A DNA stretch of 64,000 nucleotides from Flavobacterium glycines (GCF_900100165.1 NZ_FNEO01000001.1:496001-560000), one strand, 5' to 3'; shown: positions 8,889-18,997, counted from the stretch's first letter. Translations and numbers: made by a program. Notes: generated by a model not told the origin, from the letters alone.

Positions 8889-10280
8889 ATGGAAATAGTT
8901 CAACAGTTTTCGAAATTATTTGCATTGGATATCCGCAATACAATGGGAATTTTGTTTTGGGGAAACTTTATTCTGGCTATACTTGTTTTTACTTTTCGAT
9001 TTACATTCATGAGCAAACAATCACATAAGCAATTATTGGTTTTTGGTTGTTCCAAGATTTTACTATCCTTTGCCTGGCTCGCCTTTTTTCTGCGTGTTGA
9101 TACTGTTTCCTACGACCCAATAAAATTTATCGTTACTAATACTTTAGTTTTTTCAGGATATTATTTGGAATCAGTCGCCATGTTAATGATTGTAAAAAGT
9201 CGAACCGAAAAATCATTTCAAAACCAATTTATTCTTTTCATAACAACACTTTTAAGCTTTTATATTGCTGTTGCTATGGAAGCCCCTGCCAATATCCGTG
9301 TTTCTTTAGCATCAGTTAATATATTTTTACTGCTTATAGTTCCCACAATACTTTTTTTGCTGGAATCCAATGGCAGTACATTCAGAAGAATTCTCGGTTT
9401 TAACTACATTGTTTTATTGGCAACACTTATTTTCAGAATCTTTTACCCTTTATTTAAAACCTCAACCACCCTCTATTCTACAGATAACACACAAAAAATT
9501 ATATTTTTAATTATATTTCTGATGATGACCATAAGCGGCGTAGGTTATTTGCTTTTGTTACAAGAAGAAAAAGAGAAACAGATAAAAAAATTATTAGACG
9601 ACAAGAACCAATTTTTCTCTATCATCGCTCATGATTTAAAAGGGCCTTTTAATGGAATTATTGGATTATCAGAATTATTACTTGAAAAAGACAATGAATT
9701 AGACAACAAAGAAACCAATGAATTCATTGAACTCATTCACCAATCATCCAAAAACACCTTTTCACTGTTAGACAATCTTTTAACCTGGGCGCAGTCACAA
9801 ACAGGCAGCTTGGAATTTAACCCTAAAAAAACCGAAATAAGTACCATTACTGACAAAACTATACATTTATTGGCCAATATTGCCAAAAGTAAAAACATAT
9901 GTATCCAATCGGAAATTGATAAAAATCAACACATAATTGCCGATAGCAATATGCTCGAAACAGTCTTTAGAAATTTAATTTCGAACGCTATAAAATTCAC
10001 TGAGAACAATGGCAAAGTAATTATTTCAATGAAAAAAGAGCACAACCAGATTGTATTTTCAGTTCAGGACAACGGTACTGGTATTGCTCCGGAAAAGATT
10101 GCAAACTTATTTGGCATCAATGAAAAAAACAATACTTTAGGAACCAATAACGAAACCGGCACAGGCTTAGGATTGATGCTTTGCAAAGATTTTGTTGAAA
10201 AACACGGCGGTAAAATTTGGGTAAAAAGTGAACTAGGAAAAGGCAGTACTTTTATGTTCAGCATACCTGAAAGTAACTAA
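8889..10280 (+). CDS. Membrane-bound sensor histidine kinase
   Basis: 463 residues. The first ~225 hold about seven hydrophobic helices and no large extracytoplasmic domain, so the sensor is intramembrane. A short coiled segment (EEKEKQIKKLLDDKNQF) leads to the HisKA H-box 'FFSIIAHDLKGPF' with the phospho-acceptor His near residue 248. The HATPase_c domain follows: N-box (ETVFRNLISNAIKFT), G1 (DNGTGIAPE), and G2 (GTGLGLML) before KDFVEKHGG. All kinase motifs are intact. No response regulator is adjacent, so it is an orphan kinase here; the signal is unknown. Confidence 0.92.
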   Translation: MEIVQQFSKLFALDIRNTMGILFWGNFILAILVFTFRFTFMSKQSHKQLLVFGCSKILLSFAWLAFFLRVDTVSYDPIKFIVTNTLVFSGYYLESVAMLMIVKSRTEKSFQNQFILFITTLLSFYIAVAMEAPANIRVSLASVNIFLLLIVPTILFLLESNGSTFRRILGFNYIVLLATLIFRIFYPLFKTSTTLYSTDNTQKIIFLIIFLMMTISGVGYLLLLQEEKEKQIKKLLDDKNQFFSIIAHDLKGPFNGIIGLSELLLEKDNELDNKETNEFIELIHQSSKNTFSLLDNLLTWAQSQTGSLEFNPKKTEISTITDKTIHLLANIAKSKNICIQSEIDKNQHIIADSNMLETVFRNLISNAIKFTENNGKVIISMKKEHNQIVFSVQDNGTGIAPEKIANLFGINEKNNTLGTNNETGTGLGLMLCKDFVEKHGGKIWVKSELGKGSTFMFSIPESN

Positions 10281-10395
10281 TTCCAACCCTTTTCAAAGCA
10301 AAATAATCCGCTCTAATTCAATATTCTTACTTCAAATTCCAGAATGGCAAAGGCTTAAACCTTTTTTTACACATTTGTTGCTTCTCTAATCAAAC

Positions 10396-10431
10396 TTTGT
10401 CGTGTTACTATTAAACATTTCCTTAAATTTG
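10396..10431 (+). promoter_or_regulatory. Possible promoter of serS
   Basis: TTTG at 10396-10399 and TAAATTTG at 10424-10431, 24 bp apart, 40 bp before the serS ATG. The spacing is slightly longer than the 17-23 bp usual in Flavobacterium. Confidence 0.4.
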
Positions 10432-10471
10432 CTACCGTTATTAGAAAATTTATAGTTATAAAAATCCAACT

Positions 10472-11743
10472 ATGTTACAAATTGCATTTATTAGAGAGAA
10501 TCAGGAAAAAGTAATCCAAGCTTTGGCTAAAAGGAATTTGGATGCCAAAACAGTTGTGGAAGAAGTGGTTGAACTTGATGAGCGTCGTCGTGCTACGCAG
10601 GTAGAGTTAGACAACATTCTGGCTGAATCTAATAAATTGTCCAAAGACATTGGCGAATTGATGAAAGCAGGTGAAAAATCCAAAGCAGCCATCTTAAAAG
10701 AAAAAACGGTTAGTAACAAAGAAAAAAGCAAGAAACTGGCTGAGCAGGCTGATGAAATTGCAGCTGAATTAACTGAAAAACTATATACTTTACCAAACCT
10801 TCCGGCTGACATTGTACCTGAAGGGAAATCAGCCGATGACAACCTGAATGTTTTTCAGGCGGGAGAAATTCCTGTTTTGCATGAAGGAGCTCAACCGCAC
10901 TGGGAATTGGTAAAAAAATACGACATCATTGATTTCGAATTAGGAAATAAAATCACCGGTGCCGGTTTCCCGGTTTATAAAGGAAAAGGAGCCCGTTTGC
11001 AACGTGCTTTGATTAATTATTTTTTAGACAAAAATACAGCTGCAGGTTACAATGAGGTACAAGTACCTCACTTAGTTAACGAAGCTTCAGGATATGGAAC
11101 AGGACAATTGCCAGACAAAGAAGGACAAATGTATCATGCAACAGTGGACAATTTATATTTGATTCCTACTGCTGAAGTTCCGGTAACCAACTTATTCAGA
11201 GATGTTTTATTGAACGAAAGTGAATTACCTATTTTAACTACAGCTTACACACCTTGTTTCCGTCGTGAGGCAGGTTCTTATGGTGCTCACGTACGTGGAT
11301 TGAATCGTTTGCACCAATTTGACAAAGTAGAAATTGTACGTATCGAACATCCTGAAAAATCATACGAAGCTTTAGACGGAATGGTGGAACACGTAAAAGG
11401 AATTTTGGACGAATTGAAATTACCTTATCGTATTTTACGCCTTTGCGGTGGCGATATGGGATTCACTTCGGCTTTGACTTATGATTTCGAGGTATTTTCT
11501 ACAGCACAGGATCGTTGGTTAGAAATCTCTTCTGTTTCTAACTTTGAAACTTTCCAGGCAAACCGTTTGAAATTGCGTTTTAAAGATAAAGACGGTAAAA
11601 ATCAATTAGCACACACCTTAAACGGAAGTTCATTGGCTTTGCCTCGTGTATTAGCCGGAATTATTGAAAATTACCAAACTCCGGAAGGAATTGTAATTCC
11701 TGAGGTGTTACGTCCGTATTGCGGATTTGATATTATAAATTAA
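10472..11743 (+). CDS. serS: Seryl-tRNA synthetase
   Basis: Charges tRNA-Ser (and tRNA-Sec) with serine; cytosolic homodimer. The 423-residue length is normal. The N-terminal ~110 residues form the long antiparallel coiled-coil tRNA-binding arm (many K/E/A heptads). The class II core has motif 2 'TPCFRREAGSYGAHVRGLNR' and motif 3 'NGSSLALPRVLAGIIENYQ' near the C-terminus. It leads a run of plus-strand genes reaching proC. Confidence 0.98.
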   Translation: MLQIAFIRENQEKVIQALAKRNLDAKTVVEEVVELDERRRATQVELDNILAESNKLSKDIGELMKAGEKSKAAILKEKTVSNKEKSKKLAEQADEIAAELTEKLYTLPNLPADIVPEGKSADDNLNVFQAGEIPVLHEGAQPHWELVKKYDIIDFELGNKITGAGFPVYKGKGARLQRALINYFLDKNTAAGYNEVQVPHLVNEASGYGTGQLPDKEGQMYHATVDNLYLIPTAEVPVTNLFRDVLLNESELPILTTAYTPCFRREAGSYGAHVRGLNRLHQFDKVEIVRIEHPEKSYEALDGMVEHVKGILDELKLPYRILRLCGGDMGFTSALTYDFEVFSTAQDRWLEISSVSNFETFQANRLKLRFKDKDGKNQLAHTLNGSSLALPRVLAGIIENYQTPEGIVIPEVLRPYCGFDIIN

Positions 11744-11762
11744 CAAGCTATAATTTTATAAT

Positions 11763-12710
11763 ATGACAAAACATCGATTGGCTTTTTTATTATTAATTAT
11801 TTCGAATATAATATTTGCGCAAAATAACTTAAACAAAACTATATACCTGGATTCTCTTTGGAAAGAAACATCCAAAGAGAATTGCAAATATTATAGAATC
11901 GTAAAAGATTATTATAATGATAAAGAAATTTATCGCTTTGAAGATTATTACAAAAATGGAACCCTTCAAATGGAAGGTGATTCAAAATCTAAAGACATTC
12001 TTTTGAGTGAAGGTGAATTTATTTATTATTATGAAAATGGTAATAAAAAAAACATAACAACTTATATTAAAGGAAGACCAGCTGGTAAGTCTTACAGTTG
12101 GTATGAAAACGGTAATAAAAAAGCCGAACAAGAATACATTACTCAACAAAAAGATGAACTTAAATCTGATTTAATAACTATCCAGTATTGGCAAGAAGAC
12201 AATATTCAAACAGTTATTAATGGGAATGGATATATTGATGAAAAAGGAGAAAAAATACAAGAAAAAGGAAACATCAAAAATGGTTTAAAGGAAGGCATTT
12301 GGAAAGGTAACGATTTTCAATACAAATTAAGTTTCACCGAGGATTATAAAAACGGAAAATTAAAAAAAGGTGCATCAATTGATTCTCTGTTGGTAAAAAA
12401 CACTTATTATGAAGTTTTTGACTATCCAAGACCAAAGAATGGAATGCAACATTTTTATGCATATCTTGCAAAGAAATTTAACATTCCAAAAGAAAAAGAA
12501 AATATTAGTGGAAAAATACTCCTGACTTTCATCATTAACAAAGACGGAAGTACCGATAAAATTAGAATAGCAAAAAGCTTAGACGAAGTACTTGATAATG
12601 AAGCTATTCGATTAATTAGCGAATATCCTGAATGGGTGAGCGGAAAATATAGAGGCATTCCAGCTAGAGTCGAATTCTCTATCCCTATTAGAGTGGTAGC
12701 AAGCAAATAA
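11763..12710 (+). CDS. Exported YwqK-repeat protein with TonB C-terminal domain
   Basis: 315 residues with a signal peptide (LAFLLLIISNIIFAQNN). The middle carries MORN/YwqK-type repeats: 'YYENGNKKNI', 'WYENGNKKAEQEY', 'KNGLKEGIWKG'. The last ~90 residues are a TonB-C-like domain: 'GKILLTFIINKDGSTDKIRI' and, at the end, 'PARVEFSIPIRV'. In Bacteroidetes such TonB-C domains are often attached to exported proteins that are not the classical energy transducer; there is no N-terminal cytoplasmic/TM/Pro-rich arm, so a role in TonB energising is doubtful. It starts 19 bp after serS and ends 21 bp before the TPR gene, suggesting one transcript. Confidence 0.8.
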   Translation: MTKHRLAFLLLIISNIIFAQNNLNKTIYLDSLWKETSKENCKYYRIVKDYYNDKEIYRFEDYYKNGTLQMEGDSKSKDILLSEGEFIYYYENGNKKNITTYIKGRPAGKSYSWYENGNKKAEQEYITQQKDELKSDLITIQYWQEDNIQTVINGNGYIDEKGEKIQEKGNIKNGLKEGIWKGNDFQYKLSFTEDYKNGKLKKGASIDSLLVKNTYYEVFDYPRPKNGMQHFYAYLAKKFNIPKEKENISGKILLTFIINKDGSTDKIRIAKSLDEVLDNEAIRLISEYPEWVSGKYRGIPARVEFSIPIRVVASK

Positions 12711-12731
12711 CAACCTTTCAAACAACAAATA

Positions 12732-14510
12732 ATGAAAAAAATCCTCTTACATATTTGTCTGTTTTTTTCATTAATTTGTTTCTCTCAAAACGAGCAATTA
12801 GCTCAGTATTACTACGACAAAGGCGATTTTGAAAAAGCTAAAATCAGCTATGAGGAATTATTGGCAAATATTCCTCAAAACATGCAGTATTTCCTTCGAA
12901 CTGTAGATTGTTATCAGCAATTAAAACAGTTTGATACAGCCGAAAAAGCTATTCAGGATCGATTTACTAAATACAATCAGGGTAGTCTTTTAGTGGAGTT
13001 GGGCTATAATTATCAATTGCAAAAAGATGCTGCCAAAGCCAAGATTTATTACGATCAGGCTCTGGAACGCATCCGAAAAAACCCCAATGAAGTTTACGGA
13101 ATTGCGGCTTCTTTTGACCGGAAAGTACAATTAGAGTACGCTTTAAAAGCCTATCAAACAGCCACCGAAATTCAGCCCAATTTTAATTTCAATTACCAAC
13201 AGGGTTTGCTGTACGGACAATTGGGAAATTTTGATATGATGATTACCACTTTTTTGGACGAAGCTTATACTAATCCTCAAAATTTAGTTGTAATTCAAAA
13301 TCAGTTATCGCGATTTATAACCGATGAAGCCGATGTGAGTTTTAGTGATGCCTTACGAAAAGCCTTAATCCTGAAAGTTCAAAAAAGTCAGGATTTGTTT
13401 TGGAATCATTTTTTAAGTTGGTTTTATATTCAACAAAAAGAATTTGCTAAAGCCTTTATTCAGGAAAAAGCCATTTATAAGCGTAATCCCGAGTCGCTTG
13501 CTACAATTTTAAATCTGGCCAATTTAGCCATCGAAGAAGAAAATCAGGAAATAGCTAAGGAAATTTTAGATTTTATAGTCGAAAACACCAAGGATTTAGG
13601 CTTATTGGTTCAGGCAGATTCCTATTTGTTAGAACTAAAAATTAGTAAAGCAACCGAAAAAGATTTTGCCACCATTAACGCAGAAATCGAAGCTTTGTTG
13701 AAACAATTTGAAATAAGTCCTTTTAGCTTATCTTTGCAGCTGATTCAAGCGCATTTTGTGGCGTTCAATCTCAAAAACCCCGAACAGGGGAAAACGATTA
13801 TCAAAAGAGCCCTGGAATTGCAATTGAATGATTACGAAGTGGCTCAGTCTAAAATGGAACTGGCGGATATTTTTCTTTTTGAAGAAAAATTCAATCAGGC
13901 GTTATTGTATTATTCGCAAATTGAAACAGATTTAAAAAATGATGAAGTAGCTCATGAAGCCAGTTTAAAAGCGGCAAAAACAAGCTATTTTAAAGGTGAT
14001 TTTCCTTGGGCACTGAAACAGTTTAAAGAACTAAAATCGGCAAATACACAGCTGATTGCCAATGATGCTTTAGAGTACTTTTTGTTAATTAACGACAACA
14101 CCGTTGCCGATTCGACACAGACGGCTTTGAAAGCTTTTGCCAAAGGAGATTATCTGTTGTATCAAAACAGAAATCAGGAAGCCATTGCACAGTTTCAATT
14201 GATTTTAAAAACCTTTAAAGGAAATGAAATTGAGGCGGTAACCCAATTGCGATTGGGGAAAACTTATGAAAAAACAGCCGAATTTAATTTGGCTTTAAGC
14301 CAATACCAAGCCATAATTGACCATCATAGTGACGGTATTTATATGGACGAAGCACTGTTCTTTTCGGCAGAAATTTACAGTAAAAAGTTAAACGAGTCCG
14401 AAAAGGCAAAACCACTCTACGAGAAAATAATATTCAATCACCAGGATAGTATTTATTTTGTAGAAGCCCGAAAAAAATTCCGGGAATTAAGAGGCGATAA
14501 AAACTTATAA
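12732..14510 (+). CDS. Exported tetratricopeptide-repeat protein
   Basis: 592 residues, signal peptide 'MKKILLHICLFFSLICFSQ' with cleavage before Asn/Glu. The mature protein is almost entirely TPR-type helix pairs: for example 'LAQYYYDKGDFEKAKISYEE' near residue 24, 'YDQALERI', 'FNQALLYYSQIETDL', 'DYLLYQNRNQEAIAQFQLIL' and 'FNLALSQYQAIIDHHSDG'. TPR arrays act as protein-binding scaffolds, here periplasmic. No enzymatic domain is present. It is followed by a tandem palindromic repeat before the next gene. Confidence 0.88.
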   Translation: MKKILLHICLFFSLICFSQNEQLAQYYYDKGDFEKAKISYEELLANIPQNMQYFLRTVDCYQQLKQFDTAEKAIQDRFTKYNQGSLLVELGYNYQLQKDAAKAKIYYDQALERIRKNPNEVYGIAASFDRKVQLEYALKAYQTATEIQPNFNFNYQQGLLYGQLGNFDMMITTFLDEAYTNPQNLVVIQNQLSRFITDEADVSFSDALRKALILKVQKSQDLFWNHFLSWFYIQQKEFAKAFIQEKAIYKRNPESLATILNLANLAIEEENQEIAKEILDFIVENTKDLGLLVQADSYLLELKISKATEKDFATINAEIEALLKQFEISPFSLSLQLIQAHFVAFNLKNPEQGKTIIKRALELQLNDYEVAQSKMELADIFLFEEKFNQALLYYSQIETDLKNDEVAHEASLKAAKTSYFKGDFPWALKQFKELKSANTQLIANDALEYFLLINDNTVADSTQTALKAFAKGDYLLYQNRNQEAIAQFQLILKTFKGNEIEAVTQLRLGKTYEKTAEFNLALSQYQAIIDHHSDGIYMDEALFFSAEIYSKKLNESEKAKPLYEKIIFNHQDSIYFVEARKKFRELRGDKNL

Positions 14511-14513
14511 AAA

Positions 14514-14569
14514 GTTGAATCGGTTAATCGTTGATCCGATTAACCGATTAACCGATTAACCGATTCAAC
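14514..14569. repeat. Palindrome built on a CGATTAAC tandem repeat
   Basis: A perfect 17-bp inverted repeat (left arm 14514-14530, right arm 14553-14569) in which three exact tandem copies of CGATTAAC (14537-14560) overlap the right arm. It could act as a terminator after the TPR gene or be an intergenic repeat; no T-tract follows, so termination is uncertain. Confidence 0.8.
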
Positions 14570-14585
14570 GTTTAAACAATAGAAA

Positions 14586-14897
14586 ATGATTATATACAAC
14601 GTAACCACTAATATTCACGAAAGTGTTCATGACCAATGGATAATCTGGATGCAGCACAAACACATTCCGGAAATGCTGGCAACAGGTAAATTTACTAATG
14701 CCAAATTAGTTCGTGTATTGGTGGAAGAAGAAATGGGCGGAGTTACATATTCGGCTCAGTTCACTACAGATAGTCTGGCTACTTTAGAAAAATTCTATCA
14801 GGAAGAAGATGTGGTATTTCAGGCGGAAGGGCTAAAGCTTTTTGGCGACAAAATGCTTACTTTCAAAACCGAATTACAAGTTATTTCTGAACACTAA
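14586..14897 (+). CDS. DUF4286 family protein
   Basis: A 103-residue cytosolic protein. 'MIIYNVTTNIHESVHDQWII' followed by a helix and 'AQFTTDSLATLEKFYQEE' fits a small ferredoxin-like alpha/beta dimer, the DUF4286 family, which in Bacteroidetes commonly sits just before rsmA. Here rsmA begins 68 bp downstream. No enzymatic residues are recognised and function is unknown. Confidence 0.8.
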   Translation: MIIYNVTTNIHESVHDQWIIWMQHKHIPEMLATGKFTNAKLVRVLVEEEMGGVTYSAQFTTDSLATLEKFYQEEDVVFQAEGLKLFGDKMLTFKTELQVISEH

Positions 14898-14965
14898 TTT
14901 AGAGTTCAGAATGCAGAATTAAGAAAGCAGCATTCATTCTGTTTTCACATTAAAAAGCAACAAAC

Positions 14966-15745
14966 ATGGACAAAGTAAAAGCCAAAAAACATCTCGGACA
15001 ACATTTCCTGAAAGATGAAAGTATTGCTAAGGATATTGCCGACACCCTGAGTTTAGAGGGCTATGATGATGTATTGGAAATTGGACCGGGAATGGGTGTT
15101 TTGACCAAATATATGCTGGACAAACCCATCAATACTTATGTGATTGAAATTGACACCGAATCGGTAGAATATTTAAATGCACATTATCCAAAATTGCACG
15201 GAAAAATCATTTCTAAGGATTTCCTGAAATACAATATCAACGAAGTTTTTGAAAACAAACAATTTGCCATCATTGGTAATTTCCCATATAACATTTCGAG
15301 TCAGATTGTTTTTAGAGTATTAGAACTTAAAGAACAAATACCGGAATTTTCAGGTATGTTCCAAAAAGAAGTTGCCGAACGCATTTGCGAGAAAAAAGGA
15401 AGCAAGACTTACGGAATTTTATCTGTATTGGCTCAGGCTTTTTACGACACTGAATATCTTTTCACTGTTAGCGAGCATGTTTTCAACCCACCTCCAAAAG
15501 TAAAATCGGGGGTGATGCGTATGCGTAGAAAAGAAGATTTTAGTTTGCCTTGCGGTGAAAAATTATTCTTTACGGTGGTAAAAACAGCCTTTCAACAACG
15601 TCGCAAAACATTACGCAACAGTTTAAAAACACTCAACTTATCGGATAATTTACGAGAAGATAGTATCTTTGACCTCCGTCCGGAACAGTTGGACGTGGCA
15701 CAATTTATCGAACTTACTCAAAAAATAGAAGCCGATGGAATTTAA
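14966..15745 (+). CDS. rsmA: 16S rRNA dimethyladenosine transferase
   Basis: Dimethylates two adjacent adenosines near the 3' end of 16S rRNA (A1518/A1519 in E. coli numbering) using SAM. The 259-residue protein begins with the family signature '[20 protein letters not shown]', then SAM motif I '[12 protein letters not shown]' and motif IV '[12 protein letters not shown]' (NFPY, a normal variant of NLPY). The C-terminal helical domain has '[14 protein letters not shown]'. The ATG of mgtE lies inside its last codons (11-bp overlap), so the two are translationally coupled. Confidence 0.97.
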   Translation: MDKVKAKKHLGQHFLKDESIAKDIADTLSLEGYDDVLEIGPGMGVLTKYMLDKPINTYVIEIDTESVEYLNAHYPKLHGKIISKDFLKYNINEVFENKQFAIIGNFPYNISSQIVFRVLELKEQIPEFSGMFQKEVAERICEKKGSKTYGILSVLAQAFYDTEYLFTVSEHVFNPPPKVKSGVMRMRRKEDFSLPCGEKLFFTVVKTAFQQRRKTLRNSLKTLNLSDNLREDSIFDLRPEQLDVAQFIELTQKIEADGI

Positions 15746-17084
15746 AATCAGTAAAGACTTAATTCTCGAATTAAAACAGCACATTGCAAATAATCATGAT
15801 AAGGAACTGGAATCCTTATTAAATGATATGCACCATGCTGATATAGCCGAGGTTTTGGACGAACTTGATTTTGACGAAGCTACCTATATTTTTAAAGTAT
15901 TAGACAGTGAACAAACAGCAGAGATCCTTCTTGAATTAGAAGACGATTTGCGTGAAAATATCTTAAGCCGACTTTCGCCAAAAGAAATTGCTGAGGAGTT
16001 GGACGAGCTGGATACTAACGATGCTGCCGACATTATTGCTGAACTTTCCCAGGACTTAAAAGCGGAGGTAATCTCCGAGCTACAGGACGTTGAACACGCT
16101 AAGGACATTGTGGATCTTTTGCGTTATGACGAAGATACTGCCGGGGGATTAATGGGGAAAGAGTTGGTAAAAGTCAACGAAAATTGGAATGTACTGACCT
16201 GTGTAAAAGAAATGCGTATTCAGGCCGAAAATGTTTCCCGGGTACATTCTATTTATGTCGTGGACGATGAAAACCGCTTAAAAGGACGACTTTCGCTAAA
16301 AGACTTATTGACTACTTCGACTAAAACGCATATTAGTGATGTTTATATTAGAAAATTAAACTGGGTAAAAGTAGATGATAAAGATGTTGAAGTGGCGCGT
16401 ATTATGCAAAAATACGACTTAGAGGCTATTCCGGTAGTAGATGAATTAGGACGACTTGTGGGACGTATTACTATTGACGATATCGTAGACGTAATTAAAG
16501 AAGAAGCTGAAAAAGACTACCAGTTAGCAGCGGGTATTACCCAGGACGTTGAAACGAATGACAGCGTTTTAGAACTTACTAAAGCACGTTTGCCCTGGTT
16601 ACTTATCGGAATGGTGATTGAATTAATAGCATCCATCGTATTAAAAGGCAATGAGGACGCTTTTAGAAAATACGAAACCTTAATTATTTTTGTGCCTTTG
16701 CTTTCTGCTACAGCAGGTAATATTGGTGTACAGGCATCGGCAATCGTAGTTCAGGGATTGGCTAATGGTTCATTGAAAGAATTTAGCCGTGTTTATTTTA
16801 GTAAAGAAGTTTCCGTGGCGATGATTTCAGGAACTATTATTTCCTTGCTTCTTTTGGGATATCATTCTGCTATGTATCAGCAATATTTAGTGGGACTGGC
16901 TATTTCCATTTCGATGCTCGTAGTTATCCTGTTTGCGGCAACATTAGGAACCTTAGTACCGCTTTTTTTACATAAAAACAAAATTGATCCTGCTATTGCA
17001 ACAGGACCCTTTATAACTACTGCAAATGACATTTTTGGGATTATCCTTTATTTTGCTGTAGCCAAAATGATTTTAGGAATTTAA
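15735..17084 (+). CDS. mgtE: Magnesium transporter MgtE
   Basis: Mg2+-gated Mg2+ channel of the inner membrane. 449 residues: an acidic N-terminal superhelical MgtE-N domain (1-~130, '[20 protein letters not shown]'), a CBS pair (~135-260, with '[20 protein letters not shown]' and '[20 protein letters not shown]'), a connecting helix and five TM segments (~285-449). The pore region shows '[19 protein letters not shown]' and '[16 protein letters not shown]', matching the conserved P-x-L-x-x-x-x-G-N and D residues. It overlaps rsmA by 11 bp and is followed 11 bp later by proC. Confidence 0.96.
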   Translation: MEFKISKDLILELKQHIANNHDKELESLLNDMHHADIAEVLDELDFDEATYIFKVLDSEQTAEILLELEDDLRENILSRLSPKEIAEELDELDTNDAADIIAELSQDLKAEVISELQDVEHAKDIVDLLRYDEDTAGGLMGKELVKVNENWNVLTCVKEMRIQAENVSRVHSIYVVDDENRLKGRLSLKDLLTTSTKTHISDVYIRKLNWVKVDDKDVEVARIMQKYDLEAIPVVDELGRLVGRITIDDIVDVIKEEAEKDYQLAAGITQDVETNDSVLELTKARLPWLLIGMVIELIASIVLKGNEDAFRKYETLIIFVPLLSATAGNIGVQASAIVVQGLANGSLKEFSRVYFSKEVSVAMISGTIISLLLLGYHSAMYQQYLVGLAISISMLVVILFAATLGTLVPLFLHKNKIDPAIATGPFITTANDIFGIILYFAVAKMILGI

Positions 17085-17095
17085 ATATTTTTTTG

Positions 17096-17875
17096 ATGAA
17101 AGTACATATAATAGGAGGTGGTAATTTAGGAGCTGCTATTGCATTAGGAATGGCAAAAAATGCCAGTGAACACCAAATTACAGTAACCAGAAGAAATACA
17201 GCCAGTATTCTTTATTTAGAAAAATTAGGCGTTACTGTTTCTTCCGACAATAAACATAACATACAAGAGGCAGATGTCATTATTTTGACCATTAAACCGT
17301 ATCAGGTAGATACCGTTCTGGCTGAAATTCTTCCTGTGATTTCTAATAAAATTATTGCTTCGGGAGTGAGCGGATTGTCTATCGAAGCTTTGCAAAATAA
17401 AATAGGCGAAGGACATCAGGCTATCCGAATCATGCCTAATATTGCTGCGCAATACGGAGCATCGGCAACTTGTATTTCGTTTAACGAAAAACACGCAGAT
17501 CAGGGACAAAAATTAGTTACTATATTCAAAGAATTGGGAACAGCTCCGGTTATTGACGAGAAATTAATGGATGCCGCTACGGTTTTAGCTGCCAGTGGAA
17601 CTGCTTTTGCTTTGCGTTATATCAGAGCGTCCATGCAGGCAGGAATCGAAATTGGGTTTGACTGGAAAACGGCTTTGGCAATCTCAGCACAAACTGTAAA
17701 AGGAGCTGCCGAAATGGTTATGGAAGAACAAATCCATCCGGAACAATTAATTGACAGGGTAACAACACCACAAGGCTGTACGATTACAGGATTGAGCGAA
17801 ATGGAATCTCACGGATTCAGTTCGTCATTAATCCGCGGAATTAAAGCGGCTGTAAAGAAAATCAAGGGAGTTTAA
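17096..17875 (+). CDS. proC: Pyrroline-5-carboxylate reductase
   Basis: Last step of proline synthesis: reduces pyrroline-5-carboxylate with NAD(P)H. 259 residues from the ATG at 17096 (a TTG three bases earlier is in frame but unnecessary). The Rossmann motif is 'VHIIGGGNLGAAIALGM'. The dimerisation domain contains 'ATVLAASGTAFALRYIRAS' and the family signature 'RVTTPQGCTITGL'. It follows mgtE by 11 bp and ends at a strong bidirectional terminator. Confidence 0.95.
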   Translation: MKVHIIGGGNLGAAIALGMAKNASEHQITVTRRNTASILYLEKLGVTVSSDNKHNIQEADVIILTIKPYQVDTVLAEILPVISNKIIASGVSGLSIEALQNKIGEGHQAIRIMPNIAAQYGASATCISFNEKHADQGQKLVTIFKELGTAPVIDEKLMDAATVLAASGTAFALRYIRASMQAGIEIGFDWKTALAISAQTVKGAAEMVMEEQIHPEQLIDRVTTPQGCTITGLSEMESHGFSSSLIRGIKAAVKKIKGV

Positions 17876-17893
17876 TTCTTTCTTTTACAATAC

Positions 17894-17932
17894 AAAAAGG
17901 GCTTCTCGATTATTTTTGAGAAGCCCTTTTTT
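17894..17932. terminator. Bidirectional terminator between proC and the GH43 gene
   Basis: A perfect 14-bp stem, AAAAAGGGCTTCTC (17894-17907) with GAGAAGCCCTTTTT (from 17918), 10-nt loop. A-tract on one side and T-tract on the other let it serve both convergent genes. Confidence 0.92.
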
Positions 17933-17956
17933 CATATAACTAACTAAAGGCAAATA

Positions 17957-18997
17957 TTATTTCTTCTTTGTTTTCAAAGCCATATCATTATCATCAACAT
18001 CCTGACCAAAATCAGGCATGCCGTCTTTAGTCCATTTTAAAACTCTGGCATGTGTGTGACGGTTAGGATCAGATAAGGCATCACCTTTGATTTTTTCATA
18101 ATCACGGGCATGGTAAATCATGATGTCGGTTTTTCCATCTTCTGCTACGGTGAAACTATTATGTCCCGGTCCATAACGTTTGAATTTTTCGTTAGTAAAG
18201 AAAACCGGTTTATCTAATTTGTTCCAGGATTTTGGATCAAGTAAATCGGCACCTTCTTTAGCCCAAAGCAAACCTAAGCAATAAGTTGCATCGGTAGCGC
18301 TGGCGGAGAATGTTAGGAACACTTTTCCATTGCGGATAAGTACAGCAGGACCTTCGTTTACTTTGTATGTATGCATTTCCCAGTCGTAATCCGGCTGGCT
18401 AATCACCACCTGTTTATCACCTAATGTAGTAGGACTGGTCATTTTGGCAATATACAAACTGGTATTTACTACATTTCCGGGACCTCTGTCCACCCAAATC
18501 ATATAACGTTGCCCGTTCATTTCAAAAGTAGTCGCATCAAGAGAAAAAACATCTCTTTGGCTTATAATTTGTCCTTCTTCTTTCCATTCTCCTTTTGTAG
18601 GGTCTTCGGATGGATTTGATAATGCATATTTATGAATACTCCATTTTTCTTCGGCTGAACCGGCAGCAAAATAGATATACCATTTACCATCAATTCGGTG
18701 TAGTTCAGGAGCCCAGATATGGTTACCCATTGGTCCTTTAGTATGTTTTCTCCATACTACCACCGCTTTTGCATCTTTGATTCCGTTGATAGTTTTAGAA
18801 CTGCGAATTTCAATACGGTCGTATTCCGGTGCCGTTGCAATAAAATAGTAAGTACCATCACTAGTTTTGGTTACAAATGGATCCGCTCTTTGTAAGACTA
18901 AAGGATTGTTGAATTGATTCTTTTTTAGTTTTTGCGAATGTACCGTCATTCCCAAACTAATAAAAACAAATAGAATACTAAGACGTAAAAAATTCAT
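17957..18997 (-). CDS. Secreted glycoside hydrolase family 43 enzyme
   Basis: 346 residues with a signal peptide (LSILFVFISLGMTVHSQ). The five-bladed propeller of GH43 is indicated by 'LQRADPFVTKTSDGTYYFIA' (catalytic base Asp39 in RADPF), 'HIWAPELHRIDGKWYIYFAA' in blade two, 'WEMHTYKVNEGPAVLIRNG' (general acid Glu in NEGP) and 'GPGHNSFTVAEDGKTDIMIY'. GH43 enzymes act on alpha-L-arabinofuranosides or beta-xylosides; the exact substrate cannot be read. It stands alone, 28 kb away from the main glycosidase cluster. A 623-bp gap lies upstream. Confidence 0.92.
   Translation of the reverse strand: MNFLRLSILFVFISLGMTVHSQKLKKNQFNNPLVLQRADPFVTKTSDGTYYFIATAPEYDRIEIRSSKTINGIKDAKAVVVWRKHTKGPMGNHIWAPELHRIDGKWYIYFAAGSAEEKWSIHKYALSNPSEDPTKGEWKEEGQIISQRDVFSLDATTFEMNGQRYMIWVDRGPGNVVNTSLYIAKMTSPTTLGDKQVVISQPDYDWEMHTYKVNEGPAVLIRNGKVFLTFSASATDATYCLGLLWAKEGADLLDPKSWNKLDKPVFFTNEKFKRYGPGHNSFTVAEDGKTDIMIYHARDYEKIKGDALSDPNRHTHARVLKWTKDGMPDFGQDVDDNDMALKTKKK

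Noticed and set aside
15884-16108. Minus-strand Ser-rich frame inside mgtE
   Set aside because: Antisense of the acidic MgtE-N domain; no start context.
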